Origin: Micractinium sp. NFX-FRZ
Lineage: Eukaryota; Chlorophyta; Trebouxiophyceae; Chlorellales; Chlorellaceae
DNA length: 64,000 nucleotides
Assembly: GCA_029339195.1 (NCBI GenBank)
Contig: JAPTJF010000051.1
Location: forward strand, 62,001-126,000
Direction: 5' to 3'
The notes under the pieces: model-generated
The model's input: only the letters and a program-made list of their open reading frames with translations
Database searches by the model: none
What the model was told of the DNA's origin: nothing
In this document: positions 24,301 to 34,968 of the stretch, in pieces
Position numbering within the stretch: position 1 is the first letter of the stretch
Layout of the letters: the number at the start of each line of letters is the position of its first letter
Position numbers and translations under genes: made by a program

Positions 24301-25713
24301 CCCGCAGGCTTCACCGTGGGCCGGTGGGCGTCAGCCGAGCGGGCACCTTGCCCGACCCTCCCACCACTCGCCCTCCCCTTGCGCCTCCCCCTCGCAGGCT
24401 CCAGCACGCTTCACGGGCAGGAGACTTCGGCCAACTGGGCGGCCGGCACGATGGCGCAACGGGACATGGGGAAGCCGACTTCAGTGGCGCCGGGGGGCAG
24501 CGCGGCGCCAGAGGACGCGCCGGTGCCCACAGAGCTGCAGCCGCCCATCATTGCCTCCACGCTGACGCTACTCAAGGCGGCGCAGGTGCGCACGTCTGGC
24601 GGGGGTGGGTATAGAGGGAGGGCGTGGTGGGCGCGGCGGGAAGGGTGTGCTGGTGTGATGAGGAAGGGTGTGCTGGTAGGAGGAGGAGGGCGTGCTGCGG
24701 GGCGGGGTGGCGTGTGTGGCACAGGGCATCGAGGGTGGCAGGCCAACCGCACATGCTGGCACCTCCCTCCCGCCAACCACCCTCACCCCCAACGCCATGC
24801 CTCCCACATTTTGCATCCACCCATCCTCCAATCGATCCATCCGTACCTTCAGGTCGTGAACATCGACCAAATCCGTGCGGTGCTGTCGCGCCACGCGGAC
24901 GCCGCCGTCAAGTCCGCCGCCGCCTCCGTCTCCGACGCCGCGCTGCACCAGGCGGTGCTGGCCAGCGGCGAGATCAGCCACCTGCGGAAGAGCTACTTCC
25001 CTGCCCGGCTAGGCAACACAACGCTGGACCCGCTGCGGTGAGCAGTGGGGGGGCTGTGGGCTTGGTGCCGGGAGGAGCAGGGGGTGGCGGCCGTGGTGGT
25101 GGTGGTGGCAGCCGTTGCTGAGGGAGAAGAAGAAGAAGAAGAGGAAGAAGGTGCCCTTGGGCGTGGGTTGAGGAAACCAGCGGAGGTGTGGTCCCCCTGT
25201 CCGGGGCCCCCTCCGCTGGCAGCCGTTGGTGAGGGAGCACAATCCGGCAGGCTGCCCCCAGCTAGTCCACCTCCCCAACTACGCCGAGGCCCGGTCGACT
25301 CCCACTCCACCCGCCCCCTTCCTCCCCTTTCACCCCCTGCCACCTAGCCCACCTCCCCACCTACCGCCCGCCCCCATTGTCGCTCCGCCCTCCCCATCCT
25401 CTCCTTGTGCCCCTCCCCACGCCTCCCTGTCACCCACTCCAAGGCCCTGCACGCCTCCCCCTGCCCCCTCTCCCCCTCCCAACTCCTCCCTGTCACTTCT
25501 TTCAACGCCCCACACCCCTCCCCCCTGCCCCCTCTTCCCCTGCCCCCCTGCAGCAACGTGCTGATCGCGCTGCTGCAGGAGAACGAGCAGCTGAAGCGCA
25601 GCGACATCCTAGAGGCAGCCAAGGCCAAGGGCCTGGCGGTCAGCGACACCCTGTACTCAAAGGTGGTCAAAGAGCTGTGCACGTCGCGCGGCAGCATCTG
25701 GACCCTCAAATGA
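21342..25713 (+). CDS. RPC5: DNA-directed RNA polymerase III subunit RPC5 (Sin-like)
   Basis: RPC5 (yeast Rpc37, human POLR3E) pairs with RPC4 on the Pol III lobe and acts in initiation, termination and reinitiation on tRNA and 5S genes. Ten exons (21342-21473, 21731-21820, 22167-22240, 22472-22577, 23156-23287, 23625-23742, 24004-24105, 24398-24585, 24853-25037, 25554-25713) give 428 residues in frame. The N-terminal dimerisation module shows IVRELDVYLCNGELGGGTQ, TYLLQFPLRPPWRPY and LKPKVKKMQCEVPLDT, the family signature. A charged KRRETEQQTEARLRSYAHL helix and PLEYH motif follow. The C-terminal part (IDQIRAVLSRHADAAVKSAA, NVLIALLQENEQLKRSDILE, STOP after SIWTLK) resembles the tandem winged-helix region of animal and plant RPC5, absent from yeast. 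Introns 1 and 2 use GC donors (CAG/GCAAGT and AAG/GCACGT), the only way to keep frame. Confidence 0.92.
24216..24440 (+). repeat. Three tandem, degenerate copies of an RPC5 exon start
   Basis: Units beginning CTTCAC and containing GCGTCAGCCRAGCGGGCACC occur at about 24207 and 24309. They match, with decay, the start of the real exon at 24398 (CTTCACGGGCAGGAGACTTC, GGCCGGCAC). Spacing is about 100 nt. The first two copies lie in the intron. Confidence 0.65.
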
Positions 25714-26221
25714 GTGAGGCCAGGCAGGCGCCCCCGTGCCCTGGCTTCTTCTCAAGGGTACCTGCTGCCCAGCCTGTTTTTTGGTTGCTCTTGCCCGCTG
25801 CCCCCCCCTTCCCCAGGAGGTAATCTTGTCCCCTCGGGACAGCCTTTGAGCCGCCCGGCTGCTGACCCTCTCAGCGTGCGGCGCCCACGCTGGGGAAAGC
25901 ACTGTCCACGACCTGGGGGCCTCAGCACGCTTGCCCCATCCCCCTGGCGCTCTGTCCCTGCCCCCGTGCTTGGCTTGCCTTTGTGCTTGGCTTGCCGGCA
26001 GCCAGCACCTGCAACCTCCGCCTCCCTGGCCCTGGCCCGTCATGGCAAGGCCCCCCAACGAGTGTGAAAAGCACTGGTTGCACAGGGTGTGGTGGGGTTC
26101 AGGGACAGGAAGGTGTGCTAATTAAGGAAGCATCACGGTATGGAGATAAACGAACAAGGCAGCCGTACAACAAGAAGGAGGCCGGGGCAGCAGTTCACAG
26201 GGGGAAGAGGGGGCAGGGGCT
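25714..26221. other. RPC5 3' UTR and convergent spacer
   Basis: Convergent gap between RPC5 and the minus-strand alpha gene. It holds both 3' UTRs. The left edge of the inverted duplication falls near 26125, where AATTAAGGAAGC begins to match the complement of about 60690-60675. No gene seen. Confidence 0.5.
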
Positions 26222-26237
26222 CCCCTTGGTGCAGGGG
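26222..26237 (-). promoter_or_regulatory. 3' UTR stem-loop CCCCUGCACCAAGGGG, gene alpha-A
   Basis: Read on the coding (minus) strand this is CCCCTGCACCAAGGGG, a 5-bp stem closed by a GCACCA loop, 50 nt after the stop codon of alpha-A. The same 16 nt follow the other three genes of the family. Confidence 0.7.
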
Positions 26238-26287
26238 CTCGACACAGGCACACAATACGCAATATAATAGGATGGAAGTTTCAGTCA

Positions 26288-27023
26288 TCACGGCGCTGCC
26301 ACAACAGGCGGCGACAGGCAGGCGGCGCCCCGCAGCCGGCCACCCATGCGGTGCAGGCTCGCCGACGCACGGCGCAGCAGTGCACGTGGCGATGCTGAGC
26401 GATGGGTGTGTTGCTGAGCGGTGGTTGCAGCGGAAGCATAGGCAGCAGGAAACGGCGGGGGCTGGGCCCAGCACTGGGCCTGCGGGAGGGAGGGGCGTGA
26501 GGGTGGGTCGGTTGGAGGCCAGGGTAGCTGGGCCTGTGCAGGCAGGCAGCACATGAGGCCCCCAGAGCGGCAGGCAGGCAAGCAGGCAGGCCGGCAGGCA
26601 GGCGGGCACCCACCTCCTCGGCGGTCAGCTCCAGGTCTAGTGTGAGGGACAGGCTGGAGGTGAGCACGATGGGGCATTCCTCCTGGCGGGCCGCAGGCAG
26701 CGCAGCCGGTGGGGCAGCATGGCTCAGGCGGGGTGTGCAGGGGGCGGCGCGGATGCACCACCCGCGGTCGGCGGCGGCAGCGGCGGGCGACTGCTGCTTC
26801 TGAGGCAGAACGAAGCCATCTGCTGCGGCAGCCTTGCAGGCTGCAGTGGCGGGGAGGCAGAGGAGGAGGGCGGGTGAGTGACTGGCGGCAAGATGGGCGG
26901 TGACAGCAACACGCTTGCAGATGGCGGCCGCCCCGCGCTCTGTCACCCGCGTGCTTGCACGCTGATGTTCTCACCTGGACTGGCAGGCCGGCAGGCGGTG
27001 AGGGCGGCGGGCAAGAGGCGCAT
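26288..27023 (-). CDS. Unknown protein alpha-A, inverted-duplication family
   Basis: Not a family I recognise. Three exons (27023-26975, 26840-26614, 26479-26288) give 155 residues. Exon 1 encodes only MRLLPAALTACRPASP plus one base, a basic/hydrophobic leader that could be a presequence. Exon 2 carries the hallmark LTSSLSLTLDLELTAEE; exon 3 starts AQCWAQPPPFP and has a basic helix, LLRRASASLHRMGGRLRGA. The beta gene on the other side of the shared promoter has the same hallmarks (LTLDLQLTAEEAQWLVQPPALP, LRRAATSLGAAGKRL), so alpha and beta are old paralogues. Its closer relative is alpha-B at 59789. An intron sits exactly at LTAEE/AQ, where beta has none. Confidence 0.75.
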
Positions 27024-27337
27024 TGTTGCTTGTGCGAGAGGTGAGAAGCGGCAGGAGGTCGGGTGAGAGCTTGCAGGCGCGTGTGACTACCTGAGGAAGC
27101 TTTTGAAATGGCAGAATGGCTTGTCAGCGCACTGCAAAGCCTTCAAATACATTGCCGGACCACAGCACGCGGGGCAGCCAACACGGCGCAAGATTTGGCC
27201 CCCGGGTCACGCTATGCGGACTCAAGAGGCCTTCAGGACGTTGCAACTTTCATTCCATCATCACCCGCCCACCCCGCGGACTTGCCCCCCAACCCTCGCC
27301 CCGCCACCGCCAATCCTTCAGCACCCTGCCCAGCACC
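27024..27337. promoter_or_regulatory. Bidirectional promoter of the alpha-A/beta-A pair
   Basis: 314 bases separate the two start codons. The sequence is conserved, inverted, in copy B at 59476-59788, including GGACCACAGCACGCGGGGCA and CAGCGCACTGCAAAGCC. The pair is probably co-regulated. No clear TATA box was found in either direction. Confidence 0.6.
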
Positions 27338-28057
27338 ATGGCGACCTTGCTGCAGACCCACACCCACTTCTCGGGCCCCTGCATCGCTGGTGAGACTTCT
27401 TTGCGCGTTGCAGGAGGGTGCAGAGGGCCAGCAAGGCGGTGCCCAGCAGTCTGTGCCGCGCCATCTGGTGATGCGCCGCCATGTTGCAATCTGACCATGG
27501 GGTCACCTTCTGTTTCGCCTGCTGCAGAACGCAAGGCGGCGCCTGCGCACTGCATCGGCGCGGATTTGTGCGTCGGCAAGCCCGCCAGCCGCGAGGCGTC
27601 TGCCACCGCCGCCGCCGGCGGGTGGACCATTGGCGCCGCCGCCGCCGTGCGCCGCTTTGCCAGCGTGTGCACCCCGACTGAACATGCGGAGCAGTGCATG
27701 GACTTTGCGCTCGCCCCGGCCCTCACCCTCGACCTGCAGCTGACCGCCGAGGAGGCCCAGTGGCTGGTGCAGCCGCCTGCCCTGCCTACCGCCCTGCCTA
27801 CCGCCGCTAACCAGCCCACCCCCGAGCCCACCGCCAGCCGCCCCACCGCCCCTGCCAGCCCGGCCATGCTGCGCCGTGCCGCCACCAGCCTGGGGGCTGC
27901 AGGCAAGCGACTGGTGCGCACAGCCAGCGGCAGCGTGCAACGCCTGCGCAGCGCCCTGGCTGCCGCCACCTGCTTCTCGCCCCGCCGTACACCGCCAGCC
28001 GAGCCCTTCACCCCCAGCAGCGAGGGCTGGACAAAGACGCACGTCAACTGGAGCTGA
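27338..28057 (+). CDS. Unknown protein beta-A, inverted-duplication family
   Basis: 193 residues from exons 27338-27389 and 27528-28057. Exon 1 is MATLLQTHTHFSGPCIA plus one base, the same phase-1 junction as in alpha. Exon 2 contains GGWTIGAAAAVRRFASVCTP, the family core LTLDLQLTAEEAQWLVQ, an Ala/Pro/Thr-rich linker, a basic region (MLRRAATSLGAAGKRLVRT, SVQRLRSALAAA) and an invariant tail, EGWTKTHVNWS. By eye it differs from beta-B at about 27 of 176 exon-2 residues with no insertion or deletion. That pattern suggests both copies are still under selection. No known domain. The alpha gene is the mirror-image neighbour and paralogue. Confidence 0.8.
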   Translation: MATLLQTHTHFSGPCIAGETSLRVAGGCRGPARRCPAVCAAPSGDAPPCCNLTMGSPSVSPAAERKAAPAHCIGADLCVGKPASREASATAAAGGWTIGAAAAVRRFASVCTPTEHAEQCMDFALAPALTLDLQLTAEEAQWLVQPPALPTALPTAANQPTPEPTASRPTAPASPAMLRRAATSLGAAGKRLVRTASGSVQRLRSALAAATCFSPRRTPPAEPFTPSSEGWTKTHVNWS

Positions 28058-28098
28058 GCAGCCCTGCGGGTTGCTACCGCGGTTCACAGCACAACACC

Positions 28099-28114
28099 CC
28101 CCTGCACCAAGGGG
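28099..28114 (+). promoter_or_regulatory. 3' UTR stem-loop CCCCUGCACCAAGGGG, gene beta-A
   Basis: The 16-nt element CCCCTGCACCAAGGGG begins 42 nt after the beta-A stop. Five base pairs enclose a GCACCA loop. Flanking 3' UTR bases differ from those in alpha, but the element is identical. Confidence 0.7.
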
Positions 28115-28195
28115 CCATCCTCACACCCTGCCCGGTTTTGCCCGCCTGACGTGACCCTCCCGCTCCTGACCTCACTTGCCCGCACACTGCCGGGC

Positions 28196-28868
28196 CTGCC
28201 CACTCACTTAATTAAATTTGCTGGACGACTCCTCAATGATCCAAGCTTTCAAAATATGTGTAAACTTAACGGCACAGAGAGGCTGTGTTACATAGTATGT
28301 TAAACATAGGGCAGGGCAAGCACGCCATGACCTCTGCTTTTTGGTTGCAAGTGTCTGCTCGCCAGCATAGACTGTATCCCACCATCTGCAACGTTCTCTC
28401 CCCTTGCAAGAAAGCGCCTTTCACAAGTGCGACGTGCTGCTTACACCAGTTGGGCTGTGCATCAGATGCTGGTGTGAGTAAGCCCGGGGGGTTGTCAAGA
28501 GGTACAGCTAGCAGGTAGTGAAAACCGATGGGGGCGGTGGGGGCGAAAAACGGTCGGTCACTCTGGGGGGGATTGGTAGGTAACTCACACGCTCAGGATG
28601 GATGGGGCATGAAAGCGGACCGGATGGCGGCTGCAAGTTTGGGATGCACCGCCGCCATGGCGACGAGTGATGCAGCAAGCAAGCAGTGGGACAAGCACAG
28701 GAGGAACTGGCCAGGGGGCAGAGAAACAGCAGGCAAACAAAGAAAGAAGAGGGTGGGGCAATGGGGGGCCGAGCCCCAGAACAGGCAGGCTGCAGTGCAG
28801 CTGCGAGCTCAGACGGTCCTCAGCCAAAGAAGCAAACACAAAGGCAGGCAGGCAGGCAGGCGCGCGCT
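28196..28868. other. Convergent spacer
   Basis: Between the right edge of duplication copy A and the stop of the LETM1-domain gene. The first part is unusually AT-rich for the window (TTAATTAAATTTGC at 28207). No gene is supported. Confidence 0.45.
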
Positions 28869-31800
28869 TCAATCCAGGATGCCACCATGCCCCTGCTCAG
28901 GTGCCCTGCCCTTGGGCTTGGGCGCTGCCCCCGGCGGCGGCGGCGAGGGTGACTGCTCCTCTCCCGTGTACACGCTATTCTCAGCTGCCACCAGCTTCTC
29001 CTCAATCTGCCTCAACGCCCTGGCTGCCGGGCCCTCCTCCTCCTCATCGCCATCTTCGCTTCCCAGCTGCGACAGAGAGGCTGTCGACGAGCCGCCGCTG
29101 CCAGCCACGGCATTAGCAGCCGCCGCGCCCGCCGCTGCAGCAGCCGCGCCAAGCCCCATGGCCACCTCGAGCTCCCCACCCAGGGCCGTGGCCGCCACTG
29201 CCGCCGCCGCCGCAGCAGGTGCAGCGCCCGCTGCTGCCACCGCGGTGCGGCCCAGTGCTGCCATGGCAGACGCCTCCTTCCTCCTGCACAGCGGGGCAGG
29301 GAACAGATGATGGGGCAGGCGGTGAGCGGTGACCATACAGCATGCAATGAGCCGCGACCAGCTGTATAGGCTGGGAGCGCCGGTGCCAAGCTGAGGCGGG
29401 GAAGGCCAGGTGGCCTGTGGAGCGGGATGGCAAGGAGTCCCCTCTGGCACACTGTGTGTGGCCCACACCCCTTTTGGCACCCCTAAAGCCTGTGCCCCGT
29501 GCTCGACGACATCTCCCCACGTCTGCCCCCCGTGTGTCTGTACTCCAGCTTCTTCTCCGCATCTGCCTTCGCGTGAACACAACAGCCCTTTCCCCCTACC
29601 GGTGCGCCTCCTATGCCCCCGTTCACCCGCCCCGCCCCCTGCACCTGTACTCAAGCTCATCGTTCTCAGCCTCCGCCTGCACTTCCATCTCACGCAGCTG
29701 CCGCTTGAGCTCGTCGTACCTTCGGGGGGCAGGAGGGGTGCGGCACAACAACGCGCAATCAGGAAGGGCAGCTAAGCAGGTGGTTGCAGCTGCAGGGGTG
29801 AGCTCGACGGACGGCGAAGGCGCTGCCAGGCTGCTGCGCCTGCCTGCCGGGGCAGCAACAGCAAGACGGGCGGCAGCGCCACCAGCGCGTAGCAGCGCAT
29901 GGCGGACAATGGGAGGAGTGCACGGCGGCAGCGGCAGCGGCAGGGGCACTGGCTGCCCGCCCCGCCTCACTTGGCCATGAGGTCCTGCCGCCGCCCGGTG
30001 AACTGGGAGGGGAAGAGGCCGGGGAAGTAGCGCTGGATGAAGCCAAAGATCAGGACGTGGCCCTGCACAGGTGAATGTCAGGCAGGTGGGCGAGTTGAAG
30101 AGTGGCTCCTCCCAGCAGGCAGGAAGGCACTGAATGCGCGCAGCCCAGCATATGCGCGAGCAGCCAGGCGTGCAGCACCCAGACTGGAGCCTGTCGAGCA
30201 GACCCCAGGCGTTGCCTTGAAGGCCAGCAGGGACGGGCAGCAGGGCGAGGGGGCGGGGTGGGGTGACATCACGCACCACGGGTGTGAGGGGCACGATGAG
30301 GATGATGGTGAAGGGGATGAAGGTGAGCAGGTCCTTGACCGTGCGCCGCAGCGCCTGCACCTCGCGAGGCTTCAGCGTGCCGCCTGCAGCACACAGGGGG
30401 GGAGGAGTGAGAAGGTGAGCAGGGGGGGGGCCCGGGAGTGGGCAGGGAGGGCAGAAGAAGGAACAGTGCCTCGGCGAGCCGCTTGCGAGGGGCGGGTGGG
30501 GACGGGGTCGCGGCCAGCGGCAGCGGTTGGGCAGATTGCACAGAGGCGGGACGGCGGGTGGGCAAGCGCGCGAGCAGGGTGCAGGCTGCCGCGCATGCAC
30601 GCCTGCTCAGCCCACACATGGCCCAGCACAAGCTGGTGTTGAGTGCAGGCAGGCAGGCAGGCGGGCAGGCAGGCAGCAAGCCAGGGCAGGCAGAGGCAGG
30701 CAGGCAGGTGGGCAGGGAGCCAGGACAGCAGAGGCCCGCAGGCAGGCAGGCAGGCAGGTAGGGGGCGCCGCCAGCGCCTCTGGCATGGAATAGGACAGAG
30801 AGGGGGCACACTCACCGCGCACCGCCCGCCAGAAGAGCTTGCCGGCGGAGCCAATGTCGGCAAACAGCAGCTTCACGCCGCGCACGCCAAACAGCACGCC
30901 GTCCACAATCTTCACCACGCCCTCACGGATCTGCAGGCAGCCCCACAGATCAACACACGTGTGAGCTGGCAGGTTGTTGAAAGAGAAGAAGGGAAAGGGA
31001 ACCTCGGGTGTTACGTGCCCGCAAACCTGAAAGGGTGAAGGACCAGTGAGGAGTGGGGGCTGCGGTGGGGCGTGCGGCAGTGGCGCCGGGGTGCACGGGC
31101 ACATTCCTGACTGCCTGCCCTGCCAACCCTGCCCCGCCATTGCCTTGCCTCGCCGACCGACCCTCAGCAACCTCCCAGGCCCTCTCCTTCTCAAACCTGC
31201 ACTGCACCTGGACCAGCGCAGAGCCCAGCCGTCAAACACCTCTGTGCCCCGCCACCCCACCCGCCCTTGTGCCCCGTCGTTCCCTCGTCCCCTGCCTCAC
31301 CTGCAGCTGCACCTTGACCAGGGAGAAGCCCTGGCCGCCAAACACCTCGGTGTCCCCAATGCCCAGGCGCACACGCAGGTCTGGGATGTCGGTTGCCAGG
31401 CGGGCCAGCTCGCTGTCGTCGATGAACAGTGCCTCGTCAGCTTCCACGGCACCCGCCATGCCCGCCAGCTGCTCGTCCAGCATGCTGAACTCTGCACCCA
31501 GCCAGTCGGGCAGTTACAATGTGAGATGGGAGGGCTTTCTATAGAAAGCGCGGGAGGGGTGCGCGCAAGGGGGGGCAGATGAGGGAGGGAAGACGGCCAG
31601 CTGCATACCCCAAACTCTGCGGGTCGCCTGTGTGCCGACAATGATGAGGCAGACCAGGAGTGCCAACTCGTTACAGACAACGCCCGCACACACGCACAGA
31701 GCCGCCCAGCAGCCCAGCCCAGCATGCCCCAGCGCACCTGCCACCAGCAGCACCCCCCCACAACACCCAGAGCTAGCACCGCAGCCCAGCCCAGCATGCG

Positions 31801-34330
31801 CAGCGCACCTGCCACCAGCAGCGCCACCTCGTCGCTGCTCCCCCGCCGGCTCAGCGCCAGCTTCAGGTCGCTGCCCTTGCTGTCCCCCCCAATGTCGCGT
31901 GCCTCGTCCTCCAGGGAGCCGTAAGCATACTCCATCTCTAGCTGTAGCGTGCGCACCTGGCGGGGGAGGAGAGCAGGCAGGCGCAGGGGCAGGAGAGCAT
32001 GGGTTGGGTACGTGCCGTGCCTGACTGCCCTCCGCACACAAGGGCTCAAGCCCCAACTGTAAGCGACCCAGAGGCGCCCTCCATTCTGTGGAGCAAGAGC
32101 TCCTGCAAAGCGAGGGTTGTTGAAGACCGAGGGCAGGGCAGCCTTCCCCGCCACCTCCACCTGCTCGCTGCCGCGTGCCCTGTGCATCCGCAAAGCACCC
32201 GCTGCCAGGGAGGCGCATGCATGATGTGCAAAAGTAGGCCCCAACCAACCTACACAGCATAGCCAGCCAGCCACTCACCGCCAGCGCCTTGGACAGGGCG
32301 GCAATGTCGTTGTCCATCTCCCGGAGCTCTGACGCCATGCGGGCGCGCCCCTGCAGCCCCGCCTTGCGCAGCCGGCTCTCCCGCGCCTTGCTGGCATCCT
32401 GCAGCTTCTTCTCCAGCCCATCCAGCTTCATGTTGAGCTGCTGCACCGCCTGCTTGCGCTGCTCCTCCGTGCTGCTGACAGGCAGGGGGAGGCCGTAGGG
32501 GGCATCCGCCAGCGGCTGCCCCGGCGAGCCGTTGAGGCGGGTCCACAGGCCCTTGGCCCACACAGCGCCTGCGGGGAGGATGGGGCATGGCGAGGGAGGG
32601 TTGCAGGCAAGGGCTAGTGGGGCAGGGTGCTGGCAGTTCATGCCTGCCCTGCCTGCCTTGCTCGCTGGACAGCGCTGCCACCACCACTGCGCCCCAGGTG
32701 GTTCCCAACCCCTACAGGCAATACACAGGCGGACCTGCTGCCAACCCTGCTACGCCCACTGCCTCCCACTACCTCTGCTGCTCACCGCCACCGCCAGCAC
32801 AGCACCGCTGGCACAGAGGCTGCCAGCACAGAGTGTGCCCCAGCGCTGTCGACCCTTGCTACCTTCCCTCCATCTGCCCCTCTGCACCCCACCCCACACT
32901 CCCACTCACTCGTCTTGAGCCCCTCCACCACCCCCTCTGGCGACGTCTCCTTGACGCGCTGCACCGCGGGCTGCAGCCGGCGCGCCACAAAGTACTCGGC
33001 CGCCTTCTCCGCCTTGCTGAGCCGCTCGCCCAGCGCCACCGCCGCGCCGCCCTGCTGCGGCCCCTCCTCCTCGCCGCCGGCCTCGCCGGCGCCGACGGGG
33101 GTCCAAGGGATGGACAGCCGGTAGCGGGCGTTGCGGGCGTCGATGGCGGCATGCGCTGCTGCCTCGGAAGGGAAGGGCAGGGCTGTGATCTCATGGGTGG
33201 CACGCTCCCCCAGCTCAGCGTACAGGGATGCCACGCGGGCCTCCAGCTCAGCGGCCACCCCGCCCTGCGCCTCCTTCTTGAAGAGGCGGGGGAAGTCGTA
33301 GGGGCAGGCCTTGAGGGAGCGCAGCCCCGCCTTGATCTGCTCAGCCGTGAGCTCCATCTCTGCCACCACCTCTACGGCCTCTGTGAGACGCCGCTGCGCC
33401 TCCGCCTCTGCCGCCGTAACTGCCGCTGCATCCGGCTCCTCCTCCTCACCGCCGCTGCCGTCGCTGCTGCCTGCTGCTGCTGCGGGCGCGCTGCCCGAGC
33501 TGCCGCCGGCGGCGCTGCTGCTGCTGCTGCCTGCCACTTTCTTGGTGGTGCCTGGCTCTGGTGGCGCCTCGTACACGGGAGACGGGTGCTGCAGCAGGAC
33601 CTCGGCACGCAGCAGGTTGCGGTACAGCTTGCGCAGCTGAATCATGGACTCGAGGCGCTGGCCCCGCTCCTCACCGCCCGCCACTGCATCGCTGGAAGGC
33701 GACGCTGCGGCGGTGGATGGCGCCGCAGCGGCGGCAGACACCGCCAGTGGGCGCCTGCGTGTGCGGACGTGTGCGAGAAGGGCAGATTGGCTGGAAAGGG
33801 GTGGAAGCTGGCGCAGTTGGCACGGGCTGGGGAATGCCAAGGGGTGTGCGGCGGTTGCGGCGGTGCGGCCACAGCAGGCCGCAACAGGTGCGGCAACGAC
33901 GACGCAGAAAGGGCAGAGTCTGCACACAAAGGCCAGCAGCACCAACCGTAGCACTAGGGCATTCCAACAAGGAATCAACAAACAAGCATATCTGGGTGTG
34001 AGGCCCACCTGCCAAGCCCCGCCGCCGCACCGCCGTGTGAACTGTGCCAGTGGGCCGTGGCGCCGCGCGTGTTTGCCGCCACGCCACTGCGCCTGGCGCA
34101 CTGCTGCTGCACACCCTGGAAGGGCCTGCACATGGGAATCTCGACTGGGCGGTAAGACGGGCGCCTGGTGGGCCGGCTGGGCGCGGAACGGCGGTAGGAG
34201 GGCTGGCAGCAGCGCCCACCAGCGGGCCCTCGGCACACCTGCTTAGCGTGGCTGCGATCGGCACTGGGCGTGCATGGCGCCTGCAGACGCCGCTTGGCTG
34301 CAGGGCCGCTGCCATAATTGCGCCACCCAC
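28869..34330 (-). CDS. LETM1-domain protein, plant/algal large form
   Basis: About 789 residues from ten in-frame exons: 34330-34239, 33754-32910, 32568-32279, 31956-31809, 31491-31301, 30930-30816, 30383-30277, 30062-29971, 29719-29645, 29283-28869. Near the C-terminus lies a LETM1-like core (about residues 560-625): [20 protein letters not shown], then hydrophobic [20 protein letters not shown] and [16 protein letters not shown]1 proteins are organelle inner-membrane proteins linked to K+/H+ or Ca2+ exchange and translation. The long N-terminal region (Ala/Ser-rich leader, [10 protein letters not shown], helical [20 protein letters not shown]) resembles the larger plant LETM1-like proteins rather than metazoan LETM1. 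The Ala/Arg/Ser-rich N-terminus suggests plastid or mitochondrial import; I cannot tell which. The C-terminus after the core is a coiled coil ([19 protein letters not shown]) and an Ala-rich tail. It is head-to-head with RAD6. Confidence 0.82.
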
Positions 34331-34968
34331 TGCTGCCCACTTCCTCTAGCTATTAGGCCGCTAGCAGTGCTCGCACACTTCGGAATTCCTGGGGGCGGCT
34401 TGACGAATAAGCCAGGAGGGCAGTGCGCACGAGGGTTACCGGAAGCAGCTCAGCTCAGACAGGCCAGCTCATCCACCTGCTAAAAAAGGAAACCTTCTTC
34501 CGTGCCACCCAACCCAACAATCTGAGCACCCTCTTTGTTGCATCGTAGCAGCGTTGGAGGGCGACACCGCCACTTGCTCGATCACCCCCACGACAGTTCC
34601 GTGCCTCAAGGAGCAGGTGGGGCAATTACACTGGCACTGAGCGCACTTCAGGCAAGCGACAGTGCCCGCCGTGACCCCAGGCCGCGGCACCCCCGTCGCA
34701 CCGCAGCCCGGCACATTCTAGGGGCGCTACCTGGCTCACAGGCTGCTCTAAGCACCAAGGAAGGCCGCAATTGACACTGGAGGCGGGGTGGGCCTGCCAG
34801 CTCTCCTGCTCAGCGCCACCCGTCCGTCGCCTGCCCACCCGTCACCGCCCTCCCGCACTGCTGCTTGGCTGCGTTATCACCTGCAGGCTACAGCATCTTT
34901 GGCCAGTGACCGCGCCGCAGGGCAGCTTGGGGCCTGGTACCATAGCAGCAGACGGCTAGGCAGCAGCC
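34331..34968. promoter_or_regulatory. Divergent promoter region, LETM1-like / RAD6
   Basis: 638 bases between the start codons of the LETM1-domain gene (-) and RAD6 (+). No TATA box stands out and no coding evidence was found inside. Confidence 0.5.

Larger units (their letters stand above)
26125..28195 (+). repeat. Inverted segmental duplication, copy A
   Basis: About 2.07 kb carrying the divergent alpha/beta gene pair, both 3' UTRs and the shared promoter. It is repeated in inverted orientation at about 58610-60690. Homology is visible end to end: the left edge (GGAAGC, GCAGCCGTACAACAAG) matches the complement of 60678-60625, and the right edge (GTGACCCTCCCGCTCCTGAC, CTCACTTGCCCGCAC) matches the complement of 58660-58620. 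Coding lengths are identical or differ by whole codons. There are no transposase genes or obvious target-site duplications. Confidence 0.9.
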
